Below are positions 29,616 to 37,031 of a stretch of DNA of 64,000 nucleotides, one piece after another; positions within the stretch are counted from its first letter, which is position 1; each line of letters opens with the position of its first letter. Source of the DNA: Mycobacteroides salmoniphilum (lineage in GTDB: Bacteria; Actinomycetota; Actinomycetes; Mycobacteriales; Mycobacteriaceae); contig NZ_CP024633.1 of assembly GCF_004924335.1 (NCBI RefSeq), forward strand, positions 3,968,001-4,032,000, written 5' to 3'. Position numbers and translations under genes: made by a program. The notes below the pieces were generated by a model. The model ran no database searches. It had not been told where the DNA came from and saw only the letters and a program-made list of their open reading frames with translations.

Positions 29616-30053
29616 ATGAGCGAATCCAACACCGTTCCACCGTGGGTTAACAAGATGGTCAAGGGCCTGCTCCGCAGCCCGCTGCACCCCGTACTCAGCG
29701 GCAACATCGCGTTGTTCACCTTCACCGGCCGCAAGAGTGGCAAGGAATACAACATCGCCGCCACCTACGTACGCGATGGCGATGTGTTGACCGTCTTCAC
29801 CGATAGGGCGTGGGCCAAGAACCTGCGCGACGGTCGTCCTGTCACCGCCCTGGTGCGCGGCAAGCGGCTCGATGGCACCGCCGAGTTGTCCACCGGCCCG
29901 CAGATCGCCGCGCCGCTTGCCGAGCTGCTGCAGCGGGTGCCGCGAGATGCCAAATATCACAACGTGCGCCGCAATCCGGACGGCAGCTTCAACCAATCCG
30001 ATATCGACCGGGCCGCCGCCAGTGAGAGCATGGTGACCGTGCGCCTGTCATGA
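29616..30053 (+). CDS. F420-dependent nitroreductase/quinone reductase-like split-barrel protein
   Basis: A 145-residue flavin/deazaflavin reductase split-barrel protein of the Ddn type common in mycobacteria. Typical blocks are LFTFTGRKSGKEYNIAATYVRDGDVLTVFTD followed by WAKNLRDGRPVTALVRGKRLDGTAEL. Such proteins bind F420H2 or FMN and reduce quinones or nitro compounds; cofactor here is inferred. ATG at 29616 is taken as start, with an alternative GTG at 29586. It follows the peptidase gene by about 60 bases, a gap that includes a weak hairpin (CCCTGA/TCAGGG, 29551-29571). Confidence 0.8.
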   Translation: MSESNTVPPWVNKMVKGLLRSPLHPVLSGNIALFTFTGRKSGKEYNIAATYVRDGDVLTVFTDRAWAKNLRDGRPVTALVRGKRLDGTAELSTGPQIAAPLAELLQRVPRDAKYHNVRRNPDGSFNQSDIDRAAASESMVTVRLS

Positions 30054-30503
30054 CGTACGTCACTCCCAGTGGGAACAGTCTCGCAAATCACCTACCCGAG
30101 TCGGCCCGTCACGCGGTAACGACACACTCACACACATGCAGTTTGCTCAATATGTTTTCAGGTCCGCAAATCGCCATGAACAACTGACCACAAAACTGCA
30201 GCTCACAGGTGCTAACTACTGCAAGCACTCTCTGGAGCGATCCTTAATTTCGCAGTTCAGAGGCATACAGATATCGAGGGTTGGCCGCTCCCGCCACAGG
30301 CTCCGTTACCGAAATCGAGACCGATCCGTGACCGTGACGGGTTGTTGCCATCGAGTACGCTCGGGTAGCTTGGCAGTTAGCTGAATTATTGGCCTTGGCA
30401 AAGTTGCCCGGCAGGCCGCAGTTATTGACCGACCGTGACGTGAGCACATTGATGCGCTTGGCGAATAGTCGGTAGTTGGAGCCAGATTGCCGTGAGGTGC
30501 ACG
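30054..30503. other. 450-base intergenic region before the small HTH gene
   Basis: No gene is supported here. It is AT-richer than its surroundings in 30130-30300. The perfect palindrome TGACGTACGTCA (30051-30062) overlaps the stop of the split-barrel gene. The region ends with GAGGTG, the ribosome site of the small gene at 30504. I found no clear terminator, tRNA or known riboswitch. Confidence 0.5.
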
Positions 30504-30695
30504 ATGAGAAACGACCTGTTCATCGGGTTGAGCGAGAACGGGTGGGACCGTGCTCCGTGGGATACCGAACCGGAGTTTTCCCCCACCGAGCTGGACATCC
30601 TGTTGGATCGTCGGCTGTCCGTCAGTGACGCTGCCGAACGCGTCGGATGTGTCGAGCACGACGTGCAGCGCCTCCGCGACGCACACGCCGCCTGA
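30504..30695 (+). CDS. Small putative DNA-binding protein (63 aa)
   Basis: A 63-residue protein. Residues about 30-60 (TELDILLDRRLSVSDAAERV followed by CVEHDVQRLRD) have the spacing of a helix-turn-helix similar to sigma region 4 or short excisionase-like regulators. The N-terminal half is acidic and aromatic (WDRAPWDTEPEF). ATG at 30504 with GAGGTG 4 bases upstream is a good start. It converges with the membrane-protein gene downstream; both stop codons lie inside one short inverted repeat. I do not recognise a named family. Confidence 0.65.
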   Translation: MRNDLFIGLSENGWDRAPWDTEPEFSPTELDILLDRRLSVSDAAERVGCVEHDVQRLRDAHAA

Positions 30696-30707
30696 CGTTC
30701 ACGTCAG
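30692..30707. repeat. Inverted repeat spanning two convergent stop codons
   Basis: CTGACGT and ACGTCAG are perfect 7-bp arms separated by TC. The left arm contains the TGA of the small HTH gene and the right arm contains the complement of the TGA of the membrane-protein gene. It has no U tract, so it is a poor classical terminator. Confidence 0.6.
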
Positions 30708-31540
30708 CGCCGCAAGAGGCCGCCCACCAACCCGGCGGCCACCCCGATCACGATCACCAGGCCGCCGGCGGCCATGGTGAGGCTCAGCCAGTGGTGGGCA
30801 TTGCTCACCGCCTGGGTGACCAGTCCATCGGCCACGTCGCGGAGATTGTCGGTGACGCGGTTCAACGGCCGGTCCAGATAACGGCGACCGATCTCCAGCC
30901 CGGCCCACCCAGAAGCACCCACGAGTAGTGCCGAAATACCCAGCCCGGCAAGACCCTTGGCGCGGCTGCGCACCGCCAACTGAGTCAAACCCGCGAGAAC
31001 AAGGGTCAGGCCGAAGGATATCCAGACCGCAAGCTGGCCGAAGCGTGCCACCGGCACTAGTCGTCCTGGCGTCAATCCGGCCAGATTGTCCTCCGTAACC
31101 GAGACCTTCAGCGTCTCCGGCGCCTCGATGGAAAGACCTTGCGGCACCAGGCTCTTGATCATGGGAGCCACGTCGATCTGCCAGCTGCCCTGCGAATCAC
31201 GCTGCGCTGAGCTCGAGTTCGTGAACAACCACTGGTGTGCCATCCGATTCACCGATGCGAAGTCGGCACCGAACTGCGGACCACTGGTGTACGCAGCGGT
31301 CAACTCCGCGACGTGAGTCTCGTTGACGCGCGAACCCTGCTTCTTACCCAGCGACACGATCTGGGTGGTGAGTTCCGCGGCGATCGCGCGCTGAACCTTC
31401 GGATCGGCCGCCGTCGGCCCCGTCAACGCCACGTAGCCGTTCTCATTGACAATCCTGGACTGTGTCCAGGCCGCCGTCACCGTGACAGCCAGTGCGGCGG
31501 TGGTGAGCAGCCACAGCAGGACCGCGAACAGGAAGCGCAT
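30704..31540 (-). CDS. Conserved mycobacterial membrane protein
   Basis: Unnamed protein of 278 residues. One N-terminal helix (FLFAVLLWLLTTAALAVTVTAAW) is followed by an extracytoplasmic region of about 130 residues and two or three C-terminal membrane segments (from FGQLAVWISFGLTLVLAGLT; from GLGISALLVGASGWAGLEIG; from LTMAAGGLVIVIGVAAGLVG). The layout resembles small actinobacterial envelope proteins of unknown function. It starts 11 bases after the ppk2 stop and is probably in the same transcript. Confidence 0.75.
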   Translation of the reverse strand: MRFLFAVLLWLLTTAALAVTVTAAWTQSRIVNENGYVALTGPTAADPKVQRAIAAELTTQIVSLGKKQGSRVNETHVAELTAAYTSGPQFGADFASVNRMAHQWLFTNSSSAQRDSQGSWQIDVAPMIKSLVPQGLSIEAPETLKVSVTEDNLAGLTPGRLVPVARFGQLAVWISFGLTLVLAGLTQLAVRSRAKGLAGLGISALLVGASGWAGLEIGRRYLDRPLNRVTDNLRDVADGLVTQAVSNAHHWLSLTMAAGGLVIVIGVAAGLVGGLLRR

Positions 31541-31550
31541 CCCGTCGAGG

Positions 31551-32417
31551 TTAGTCCGTGAGCGCGCGTCCCAGGATCAGCGGATCGGCCTGGCCGACGA
31601 CGTCGGTGTCCTTGTCGTCGTAGTCGAATTTGCCCAGGACATGCCGCATCGCGTTGACACGGGCCCGCTTCTTGTCGTTGCTCTTCACCACGATCCACGG
31701 CGCGTGATCGGTGTCGGTCAGCGAGAACATCTCTTCCTTGGCCTTGGTGTAGGCGCCCCACTTGTCCAGGGATGCCAAGTCCATCGGCGAGAGCTTCCAC
31801 TGCCGCACCGGGTCAACCTGCCGGATCGCGAAACGCGTGCGCTGCTCGGCGGCCGACACCGAGAACCACAGCTTGGTGAGACTGATGCCGTCATTGACCA
31901 GCATCTGCTCGAAAAGTGGTGCCTGGTGGATGAATTCGGAATGCTGTTCGTCGGAACAGAATCCCATGACCCGTTCGACGCCGGCGCGGTTGTACCAGGA
32001 CCTGTCGAAGTACACCATCTCTCCGGCCGCCGGCAGATGCGGAACATACCGCTGGAAATACCACTGGGTGCGTTCCCGCTCGGACGGCTTCTCCAGTGCG
32101 ACAACCCGGGCACCACGTGGGTTGAGGTGCTCCATGAACCGCTTGATGGTGCCGCCCTTGCCCGCGGCGTCGCGCCCCTCGAAGAGGATGACGTGCCGGG
32201 CACCGGTGCGCTTGCTCCAGTTCTGCAGCTTGAGGAGCTCGATCTGCAGCAGCCGCTTCTCAAGCTCGTACTGCTGGCGGCTCATCCGCTCGTCGTACGG
32301 ATAGTTTTCCCGCCAGGTATCCACCGCGACGCCGTCAGGCGCAATGAGTATCGGATCGTCGTCATCATCATCGTCGACGGTGTAGCCCTGCGCGGCGGCG
32401 GTAATCGTCTCGGTCAC
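31551..32417 (-). CDS. ppk2: Polyphosphate kinase 2
   Basis: PPK2-family kinase of 288 residues, transferring phosphate between polyphosphate and nucleotides; the M. tuberculosis counterpart (Rv3232c, about 295 residues) favours NDP phosphorylation. Walker A is GRDAAGKGGTIKRF at 81-94, and the Walker B/lid region is VYFDRSWYNRAGVERV at about 135-150. An unusual run of seven aspartates is at residues 15-21. The start is GTG at 32417. The protein is cytoplasmic. Confidence 0.94.
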   Translation of the reverse strand: MTETITAAAQGYTVDDDDDDDPILIAPDGVAVDTWRENYPYDERMSRQQYELEKRLLQIELLKLQNWSKRTGARHVILFEGRDAAGKGGTIKRFMEHLNPRGARVVALEKPSERERTQWYFQRYVPHLPAAGEMVYFDRSWYNRAGVERVMGFCSDEQHSEFIHQAPLFEQMLVNDGISLTKLWFSVSAAEQRTRFAIRQVDPVRQWKLSPMDLASLDKWGAYTKAKEEMFSLTDTDHAPWIVVKSNDKKRARVNAMRHVLGKFDYDDKDTDVVGQADPLILGRALTD

Positions 32418-32475
32418 CAGCGGAAACTATCCCCGGCAATCGTCGCCACGATGGACGGCGAGTGAACGGCTGGTG

Positions 32476-34005
32476 TCAGCGACGGAAGGGGCGCAAGGCC
32501 TTGTTCGAGAGCTTGGTGAGGCTCTTGAGCGCGACCGGAGCCAACCAGCTCGGTCCGCTGTACCAGAGCGGCTCACTGGGCAGTGTCACCCGGGTGTCGA
32601 CGATGGCCTCGGTGCGGCAGTACTTGAGCAGACCGCTGGCGCCCCCAAAACGCGAGCCCATCCCGGAACCCTTCCAGCCTCCATGCGGCGCGGTGAGACA
32701 GGACAGGTTCATGATCACGTCGTTGATGTTGACCGTGCCGCAATCAAGTTGCAGCGCAATACGTTCGGCACGCTTTCGGTCCTTGGACCAAACGCTGGCG
32801 GAGAGCCCGTACACACTGTCATTCGCCAGGGCGATCGCCTTGGATTCCTCGGAGAACCGCATGATCGGCAGCGTCGGGCCAAAGGTCTCCTCCCGCATGC
32901 AGTCCATCGAATGGTCCACGTCGACCAGCACGGTCGGCGCGTAGAAGGTGCCGCCCCCCGGAACCCGTGCTCCGCCGGTGAGCGCGCGAGCACCCGCCGA
33001 GACCGCTTGACGCACATGCTGGTCCACGATTTCGAGCTGATTCTCATCGATCATGGCGCCGACGCTGTGATCCAACCCGGCGCCAATCTCCAAGCTCCGC
33101 ACCTCGTCGACCACCAGATCGACGAACTGCTCGTAGACCGAGTCGTGCACATACACCCGCTCGACGGATACACAGGTCTGGCCGGCGTTGAACATGGCGC
33201 CCCATACCGCTGCGTGCGCGGCGCGTTTGACGTCGGCGTCCGACAGCACCAGCATCGGGTCCTTGCCGCCGAGTTCCAGGCTGACGGGGGTGAGCCGGCG
33301 CGCGGCGCGCTCCATGATCTTCTTGCCGGTGGCCGTCGATCCGGTGAACTGGATGAAGTCGACGTTGTCGATCAGCGCCTCGCCTACCTCACGTGCGCCC
33401 TGGACGATCTCGAACACCGGCGGCGCCCCGATTTCCTCCCAGCCACGTGCGATGAGTTCGTCGGAGAGCGGCGTCCGCTCCGAGGGCTTGAGTAGCACCG
33501 AACAGCCCGCCAACAGTGCCGGAATTACATCCCAATATCCAAGTGCCACAGGGTAGTTCCAGGGTGAAATGACACCTACAACCTTACGGGGCCGCTGATG
33601 CAGCGTGATCTTCTTGGTGTTCATGGCCATCGACGACGCCGGCCGCGACTCGGGTGCCAAAAACTCCGCCGCGCGCGGCGCGTAGTACGCGATGATCGCC
33701 AGAATCGACGGAATCTCGATCCCCGCGTCGATCTTGGACTTGCCGGTCTCGGCGATCAGTTGGGCCTCGATACGGGGTGTGTTATCGGTCAGCCACTGCG
33801 CGAAGCGCGCCAGTACCTTGCCACGCCCCTCGGGGCCCAGACGTTCCCACGACGGCTGCGCCTTCGCCAGTTGCGCGGTGATTACGGGGACATCCGAGGG
33901 ATTGGTCCAGTTCACCTGCCCGACAACCTGTCCATTCGCGGGATTGCGCACGTCGCGAGCGGCGTTGTGGGCGGCAGTGGCGAGATTTTCAGACGTCGTT
34001 GTCAT
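32476..34005 (-). CDS. Aldehyde dehydrogenase, succinate-semialdehyde dehydrogenase type (GabD2-like)
   Basis: NAD(P)-dependent aldehyde dehydrogenase of 509 residues, most like the GabD2/BetB-type actinobacterial succinic semialdehyde dehydrogenases. SPWNYPVALGYWDVIPAL binds the cofactor, FTGSTATGKKIM is the Rossmann turn, the general base Glu is in LELGGKDPM and the catalytic Cys in NAGQTCVSVERVYV. The C-terminal 60 residues (from LTAPHGGWKGSGMGSRFGG) include the usual oligomer segment. ATG at 34005 has no ribosome site, but a TAGACT -10 lies 6 bases upstream, predicting a leaderless mRNA. Substrate is inferred from family only. Confidence 0.88.
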   Translation of the reverse strand: MTTTSENLATAAHNAARDVRNPANGQVVGQVNWTNPSDVPVITAQLAKAQPSWERLGPEGRGKVLARFAQWLTDNTPRIEAQLIAETGKSKIDAGIEIPSILAIIAYYAPRAAEFLAPESRPASSMAMNTKKITLHQRPRKVVGVISPWNYPVALGYWDVIPALLAGCSVLLKPSERTPLSDELIARGWEEIGAPPVFEIVQGAREVGEALIDNVDFIQFTGSTATGKKIMERAARRLTPVSLELGGKDPMLVLSDADVKRAAHAAVWGAMFNAGQTCVSVERVYVHDSVYEQFVDLVVDEVRSLEIGAGLDHSVGAMIDENQLEIVDQHVRQAVSAGARALTGGARVPGGGTFYAPTVLVDVDHSMDCMREETFGPTLPIMRFSEESKAIALANDSVYGLSASVWSKDRKRAERIALQLDCGTVNINDVIMNLSCLTAPHGGWKGSGMGSRFGGASGLLKYCRTEAIVDTRVTLPSEPLWYSGPSWLAPVALKSLTKLSNKALRPFRR

Positions 34006-34011
34006 TAGAGG

Positions 34012-34017
34012 AGTCTA
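34012..34017 (-). promoter_or_regulatory. -10 element of the aldehyde dehydrogenase gene
   Basis: TAGACT on the minus strand ends 6 bases before the ATG at 34005, so transcription should start at the A of the start codon. No good -35 is present at 17-18 bp. Confidence 0.5.
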
Positions 34018-34043
34018 GGCACGAGGTGACCCACGTCGCATCC

Positions 34044-34574
34044 CTACCGGTTGGTTGGGGCGATCCCGCGCAGGTAGGCAGCTTGGCCCAGATGCTGGGC
34101 ACAGTCGTCGACGATGCTGACCAACCGGACACTCGCGGTGACCGGCGGATCCCAGTGGCTGTCCACGACGCGCGCGAGTCCGGAATCGGTAAGACTTTCG
34201 ATGTAGCGCAGCGTCATCTCGTGCACGTCCCCGTAGTAGCCGCTGAGCAGATCAACCGTCGCGACGACCTTGGCCACGTCCTGCGGCGTGTGCCCGTAGC
34301 CGTTGGAGTCGGCGGGCAGGTCGAGGCCGAATCGCGGCTCCCAGCCCCGGGCGGTCCACAACGGCTCGTCCCCCGTGATGGCACAGATCTGCGCATCCTG
34401 GCATCGGGCTGAATGCCAGATCAGCCAGGCGATGCTGTTCGCATCGGGCGTGGGGCGATAGGTCAACCAGGAATCAGGAAGGCCGTCGGTCACCTCACGC
34501 ACGTGTTCGATGATCCGAGTAAAGCTGTCACGCAACAGTTCCCGCGCCGATGCGGCCGCCGCTAAGTCCGTCAT
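34044..34574 (-). CDS. DinB family protein
   Basis: A 176-residue four-helix DinB/YfiT-type protein. Helix 1 contains LLRDSFTRIIEHVREVTDGL, and the segment SIAWLIWHSARCQDAQICAI carries the first conserved His. HEMTLRYIESL and DDCAQHLGQAAYLRGI give further helices and a final His, together forming the usual three-His metal site. Members of this family act in mycothiol-linked transfer or detoxification, but this one is not assignable. ATG at 34574 overlaps the MFS stop (ATGA), so the two are co-translated. Confidence 0.85.
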   Translation of the reverse strand: MTDLAAAASARELLRDSFTRIIEHVREVTDGLPDSWLTYRPTPDANSIAWLIWHSARCQDAQICAITGDEPLWTARGWEPRFGLDLPADSNGYGHTPQDVAKVVATVDLLSGYYGDVHEMTLRYIESLTDSGLARVVDSHWDPPVTASVRLVSIVDDCAQHLGQAAYLRGIAPTNR

Positions 34575-35782
34575 GGTTTGACGGTACGCCCGGGCTTGGG
34601 CACCGCCTTGGTCGCAGGTGCGGTCATCGTCAACGCGCCCGCGGCACAGCCACAGACAAGTACCGCGAAGATCGGCAGTACCAAAGCGGTATTGAGCGAG
34701 AGGGCATCGGCCACCCAACCGATGAGTGCGGGTCCGCCCAGCACCGCCACGTAACCGGTGCCGACAACCCGCGACAGCACTCGGCCCTCGTGTTGCTCGT
34801 CGATATTGCCCGCGACGGTGAATACCTGCGGGACGCCACCGGCGAGCCCGAGTCCCACCGCGGCCCAGCCCGCCAACGTCAGCGGCAGCACCGGAGAGGC
34901 GATGACGATCAGCAGCCCGACAGCCGCCAGGGCGCAACCCCACCGCAACACCGGAACCCGCCCCACCCGCTCCACGAGCTTGTCGACGGTGAACCGGCCC
35001 ACCGTCATCGCGAGCATGAACACCCCGAAGGCGAACGCACCCTGAGAATGGGAGGCGCCCAGATGCTCCTGCGCGTGCAAACTGCTCCAGTCTGTTGCCG
35101 ACCCCTCCGAAAGCATGAGCAAGAACGCCAGCAGGCCGAGCGTCAGCACCTGGCCCCGGCGACACGTCATGGGTGGCGGAAGCGTGTACGGCACCGTGTC
35201 CGGCGCCTCTACCTCGCCAGCCCGCAGCTTGTCGCGAAGCAGCACAGTGGCCGAGCATGCCAGCAGCGCCAGGCACAGCACGGTGACACCGAGCACCGTC
35301 TCCCAGACCTTGATGTGCAGCGCGAACGCGGCCGACCCGATTCCCGCGCCCACCACGTTGCCCACGGAGAACACCCCGTGAAATGAGGCCATGATCGGAC
35401 GGCCGTGGAAACGCTCGACATCGACCGCCGCGGCGTTCATCGCGACATCGGTGACACCCACGGCGACGCCGCACAGGACCGCACCGAGGCCCGCGACCCA
35501 CACGGCGTGGGCTGCCAGCGGAATGTTGACGCCGAGGGCCATCGCCGCACCGCCCGCGACCGCGATCGGACCGCTTCCGAATCGGTCGACAAGCACACCA
35601 CTGAGCTGCATGCCCAGCAGCGCGCCGACCCCGAGCCCCAACACCACGAAGCCCAGCACCGTAGAAGACATCCCCGTGGCCTGCTTCATGGTCGGCAGGT
35701 GCACGGCCCAGGTGGCCACCACAAGCCCAAACGATGCGAATACACCGATTACGGCAATCCGCATCCGCAGCGGCTTCGTCAA
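34571..35782 (-). CDS. MFS transporter
   Basis: Major facilitator of 403 residues with 12 predicted helices. The loop LSGVLVDRFGSGPI after helix 2 is the MFS motif A equivalent. DVAMNAAAVDVERFHGRPIM is the signature of the FucP/YbjJ-like subgroup. The start is TTG at 35782 with GAGGA 8-9 bases upstream. It is divergent from the arsR gene (180 bases away) and translationally coupled to the dinB gene. Substrate unknown. Confidence 0.85.
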   Translation of the reverse strand: MTKPLRMRIAVIGVFASFGLVVATWAVHLPTMKQATGMSSTVLGFVVLGLGVGALLGMQLSGVLVDRFGSGPIAVAGGAAMALGVNIPLAAHAVWVAGLGAVLCGVAVGVTDVAMNAAAVDVERFHGRPIMASFHGVFSVGNVVGAGIGSAAFALHIKVWETVLGVTVLCLALLACSATVLLRDKLRAGEVEAPDTVPYTLPPPMTCRRGQVLTLGLLAFLLMLSEGSATDWSSLHAQEHLGASHSQGAFAFGVFMLAMTVGRFTVDKLVERVGRVPVLRWGCALAAVGLLIVIASPVLPLTLAGWAAVGLGLAGGVPQVFTVAGNIDEQHEGRVLSRVVGTGYVAVLGGPALIGWVADALSLNTALVLPIFAVLVCGCAAGALTMTAPATKAVPKPGRTVKP

Positions 35783-35926
35783 GAAAAAGTCCTCACCTAG
35801 GGCATTGAGCCAACGACCGCGCGCCCACCACGACCTCGGCGAGCAGCACTCACCGGCACCTCTTGACCACAGTACTGATCAGCGCTACGCAAGGCCGAGT
35901 CGCCACATGACCGCCACATATATTCC

Positions 35927-35958
35927 TTGACATTCATATGACGCGATGGTGATATGAA
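35927..35958 (+). promoter_or_regulatory. arsR promoter with overlapping operator
   Basis: TTGACA (35927-35932) and TGATAT (35950-35955) have a 17-bp spacer, a near-consensus promoter. The inverted repeat TTCATAT (35933-35939)/ATATGAA (35952-35958) covers the spacer and -10 and is a good ArsR operator. Initiation about 7 bases after the -10 falls on the ATG at 35962, so the message is leaderless. Confidence 0.85.
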
Positions 35959-35961
35959 GTC

Positions 35962-36300
35962 ATGGATGCCTTCATGGTGATCGCCGATCCGACCCGACGC
36001 CGGATCATCGACACCTTGCGTGAGGGGGCGGCCGATGTCACGACCCTGATAGAACGGCTCGACCTTTCGCAGTCGCTGGTGTCCAAGCACCTCGGCGTCC
36101 TGCGCGACACCGGCACAGTTCGGGTCGAGGTCGCCGGGAAACGCCGCGTCTACCACCTGGCGGACGATCCCCTACCCGCCGTGCTGGCCTGGGTGACGCC
36201 CTATCACCGCACGTGGGCCAACGCGTTCGATCGCCTGGCGTTTCTCATGGACAACGACACGGACACCCACGACAACAAGAAAGAGGACAACCGTGACTAA
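35962..36300 (+). CDS. ArsR-family transcriptional regulator
   Basis: Winged-helix repressor of 112 residues: FMVIADPTRRRIIDTLREGAADVTTLIERL then LSQSLVSKHLGVLRDTGTVRVEVAGKRRVYHL. No CxC metal motif is present, so it is not a classical metal sensor. The C-terminal tail is charged (DNDTDTHDNKKEDNRD). It overlaps the following SRPBCC gene by 8 bases, a common pairing in actinobacteria. It is probably autoregulated through the dyad in its promoter. Confidence 0.92.
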   Translation: MDAFMVIADPTRRRIIDTLREGAADVTTLIERLDLSQSLVSKHLGVLRDTGTVRVEVAGKRRVYHLADDPLPAVLAWVTPYHRTWANAFDRLAFLMDNDTDTHDNKKEDNRD

Positions 36301-36802
36301 TCCGCTGGCCGCCACCCTCGCACCGTGCGATGACCACGAGGGCAAATGGGTCCTCACCATGTCCCGCGACTTACGCCATCCGCCGGAGAAGGTCTGGCCG
36401 TGGCTCGTTGACCCCGACAAGTTGCGCCAGTGGTCGCCCGCCATACCCGATCGCCCCTTGGATTCCGTGGGAGCCGCTCAGGTTCAGGAGACCGCCGCCG
36501 ATCCGGTGCTCGACGGCGAGGTGCTCGCCGTCGACCCACCTCGCGAGCTCATCCATCGCTGGGGTCCGGACGACACCCTGCGCTGGCGAATCGAACCCAC
36601 GGAGGATGGGTGCCGGCTGACCCTCGAGCATTCGATGTCCGATCGCGACAATGCCTCCGGAAATGCCGGCGGTTGGCATATCTGCCTGGACACTCTCACT
36701 CTCGCCATCAACGGGACGCCGCGCGGCCGGGTCGTCGGCCTTGATGCCATGACACATGACTGGCAAAGCCTCAATGATAGGTACGCGGCGATACTCGGCT
36801 GA
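36293..36802 (+). CDS. SRPBCC/AHSA1-domain protein
   Basis: A 169-residue START/Bet v1-like ligand-binding protein (AHSA1 group). The N-terminal MSRDLRHPPEKVWPWLVDPDKLRQWSPAIP and RELIHRWGPDDTLRWRIEPTEDGCRLTLEHSM are hallmark segments. GTG at 36293 overlaps the arsR frame. Members paired with ArsR often bind or modify a small hydrophobic ligand; none can be named here. Confidence 0.88.
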   Translation: MTNPLAATLAPCDDHEGKWVLTMSRDLRHPPEKVWPWLVDPDKLRQWSPAIPDRPLDSVGAAQVQETAADPVLDGEVLAVDPPRELIHRWGPDDTLRWRIEPTEDGCRLTLEHSMSDRDNASGNAGGWHICLDTLTLAINGTPRGRVVGLDAMTHDWQSLNDRYAAILG

Positions 36803-36897
36803 GCCCTCGCAGAATTTGCGGGAACCCCTCTCGCACACCCCAGGGTCGGCCAGTTAATTTGGGTATGAATCTGCACCAAAAATGGCGGTTGAACAGG

Positions 36898-36913
36898 CAC
36901 TACGTGCGTAGTG
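36898..36913. promoter_or_regulatory. Palindrome upstream of the PE-PPE hydrolase gene
   Basis: CACTACG and CGTAGTG are perfect arms around TG, about 120 bases before the start at 37032. Possible operator. The neighbouring AGTGGCC is repeated directly at 36927-36933. Confidence 0.4.
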
Positions 36914-36944
36914 GCCAATATCTCCGAGTGGCCTGATCTGAGGG

Positions 36945-36977
36945 ATTTGGGCATTGGCGAAATTGCTTTGCCCAAAT
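36945..36977. promoter_or_regulatory. 9-bp stem hairpin upstream of the PE-PPE hydrolase gene
   Basis: ATTTGGGCA (36945-36953) and TGCCCAAAT (36969-36977) are perfect inverted arms with a 15-base loop. It lies 54 bases upstream of the gene, probably in the untranslated leader or promoter. It has no T tract. Confidence 0.45.
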
Positions 36978-37031
36978 TACTCTCAGGCCACCGCATTTGG
37001 CATCGGCGCCGAATGCACGGGAGGGGTCCTG

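Noticed and set aside
34575..35501. Minus-strand frame upstream of the dinB gene
   Set aside because: Out of frame within the MFS gene; the ATGA overlap sets the dinB start.
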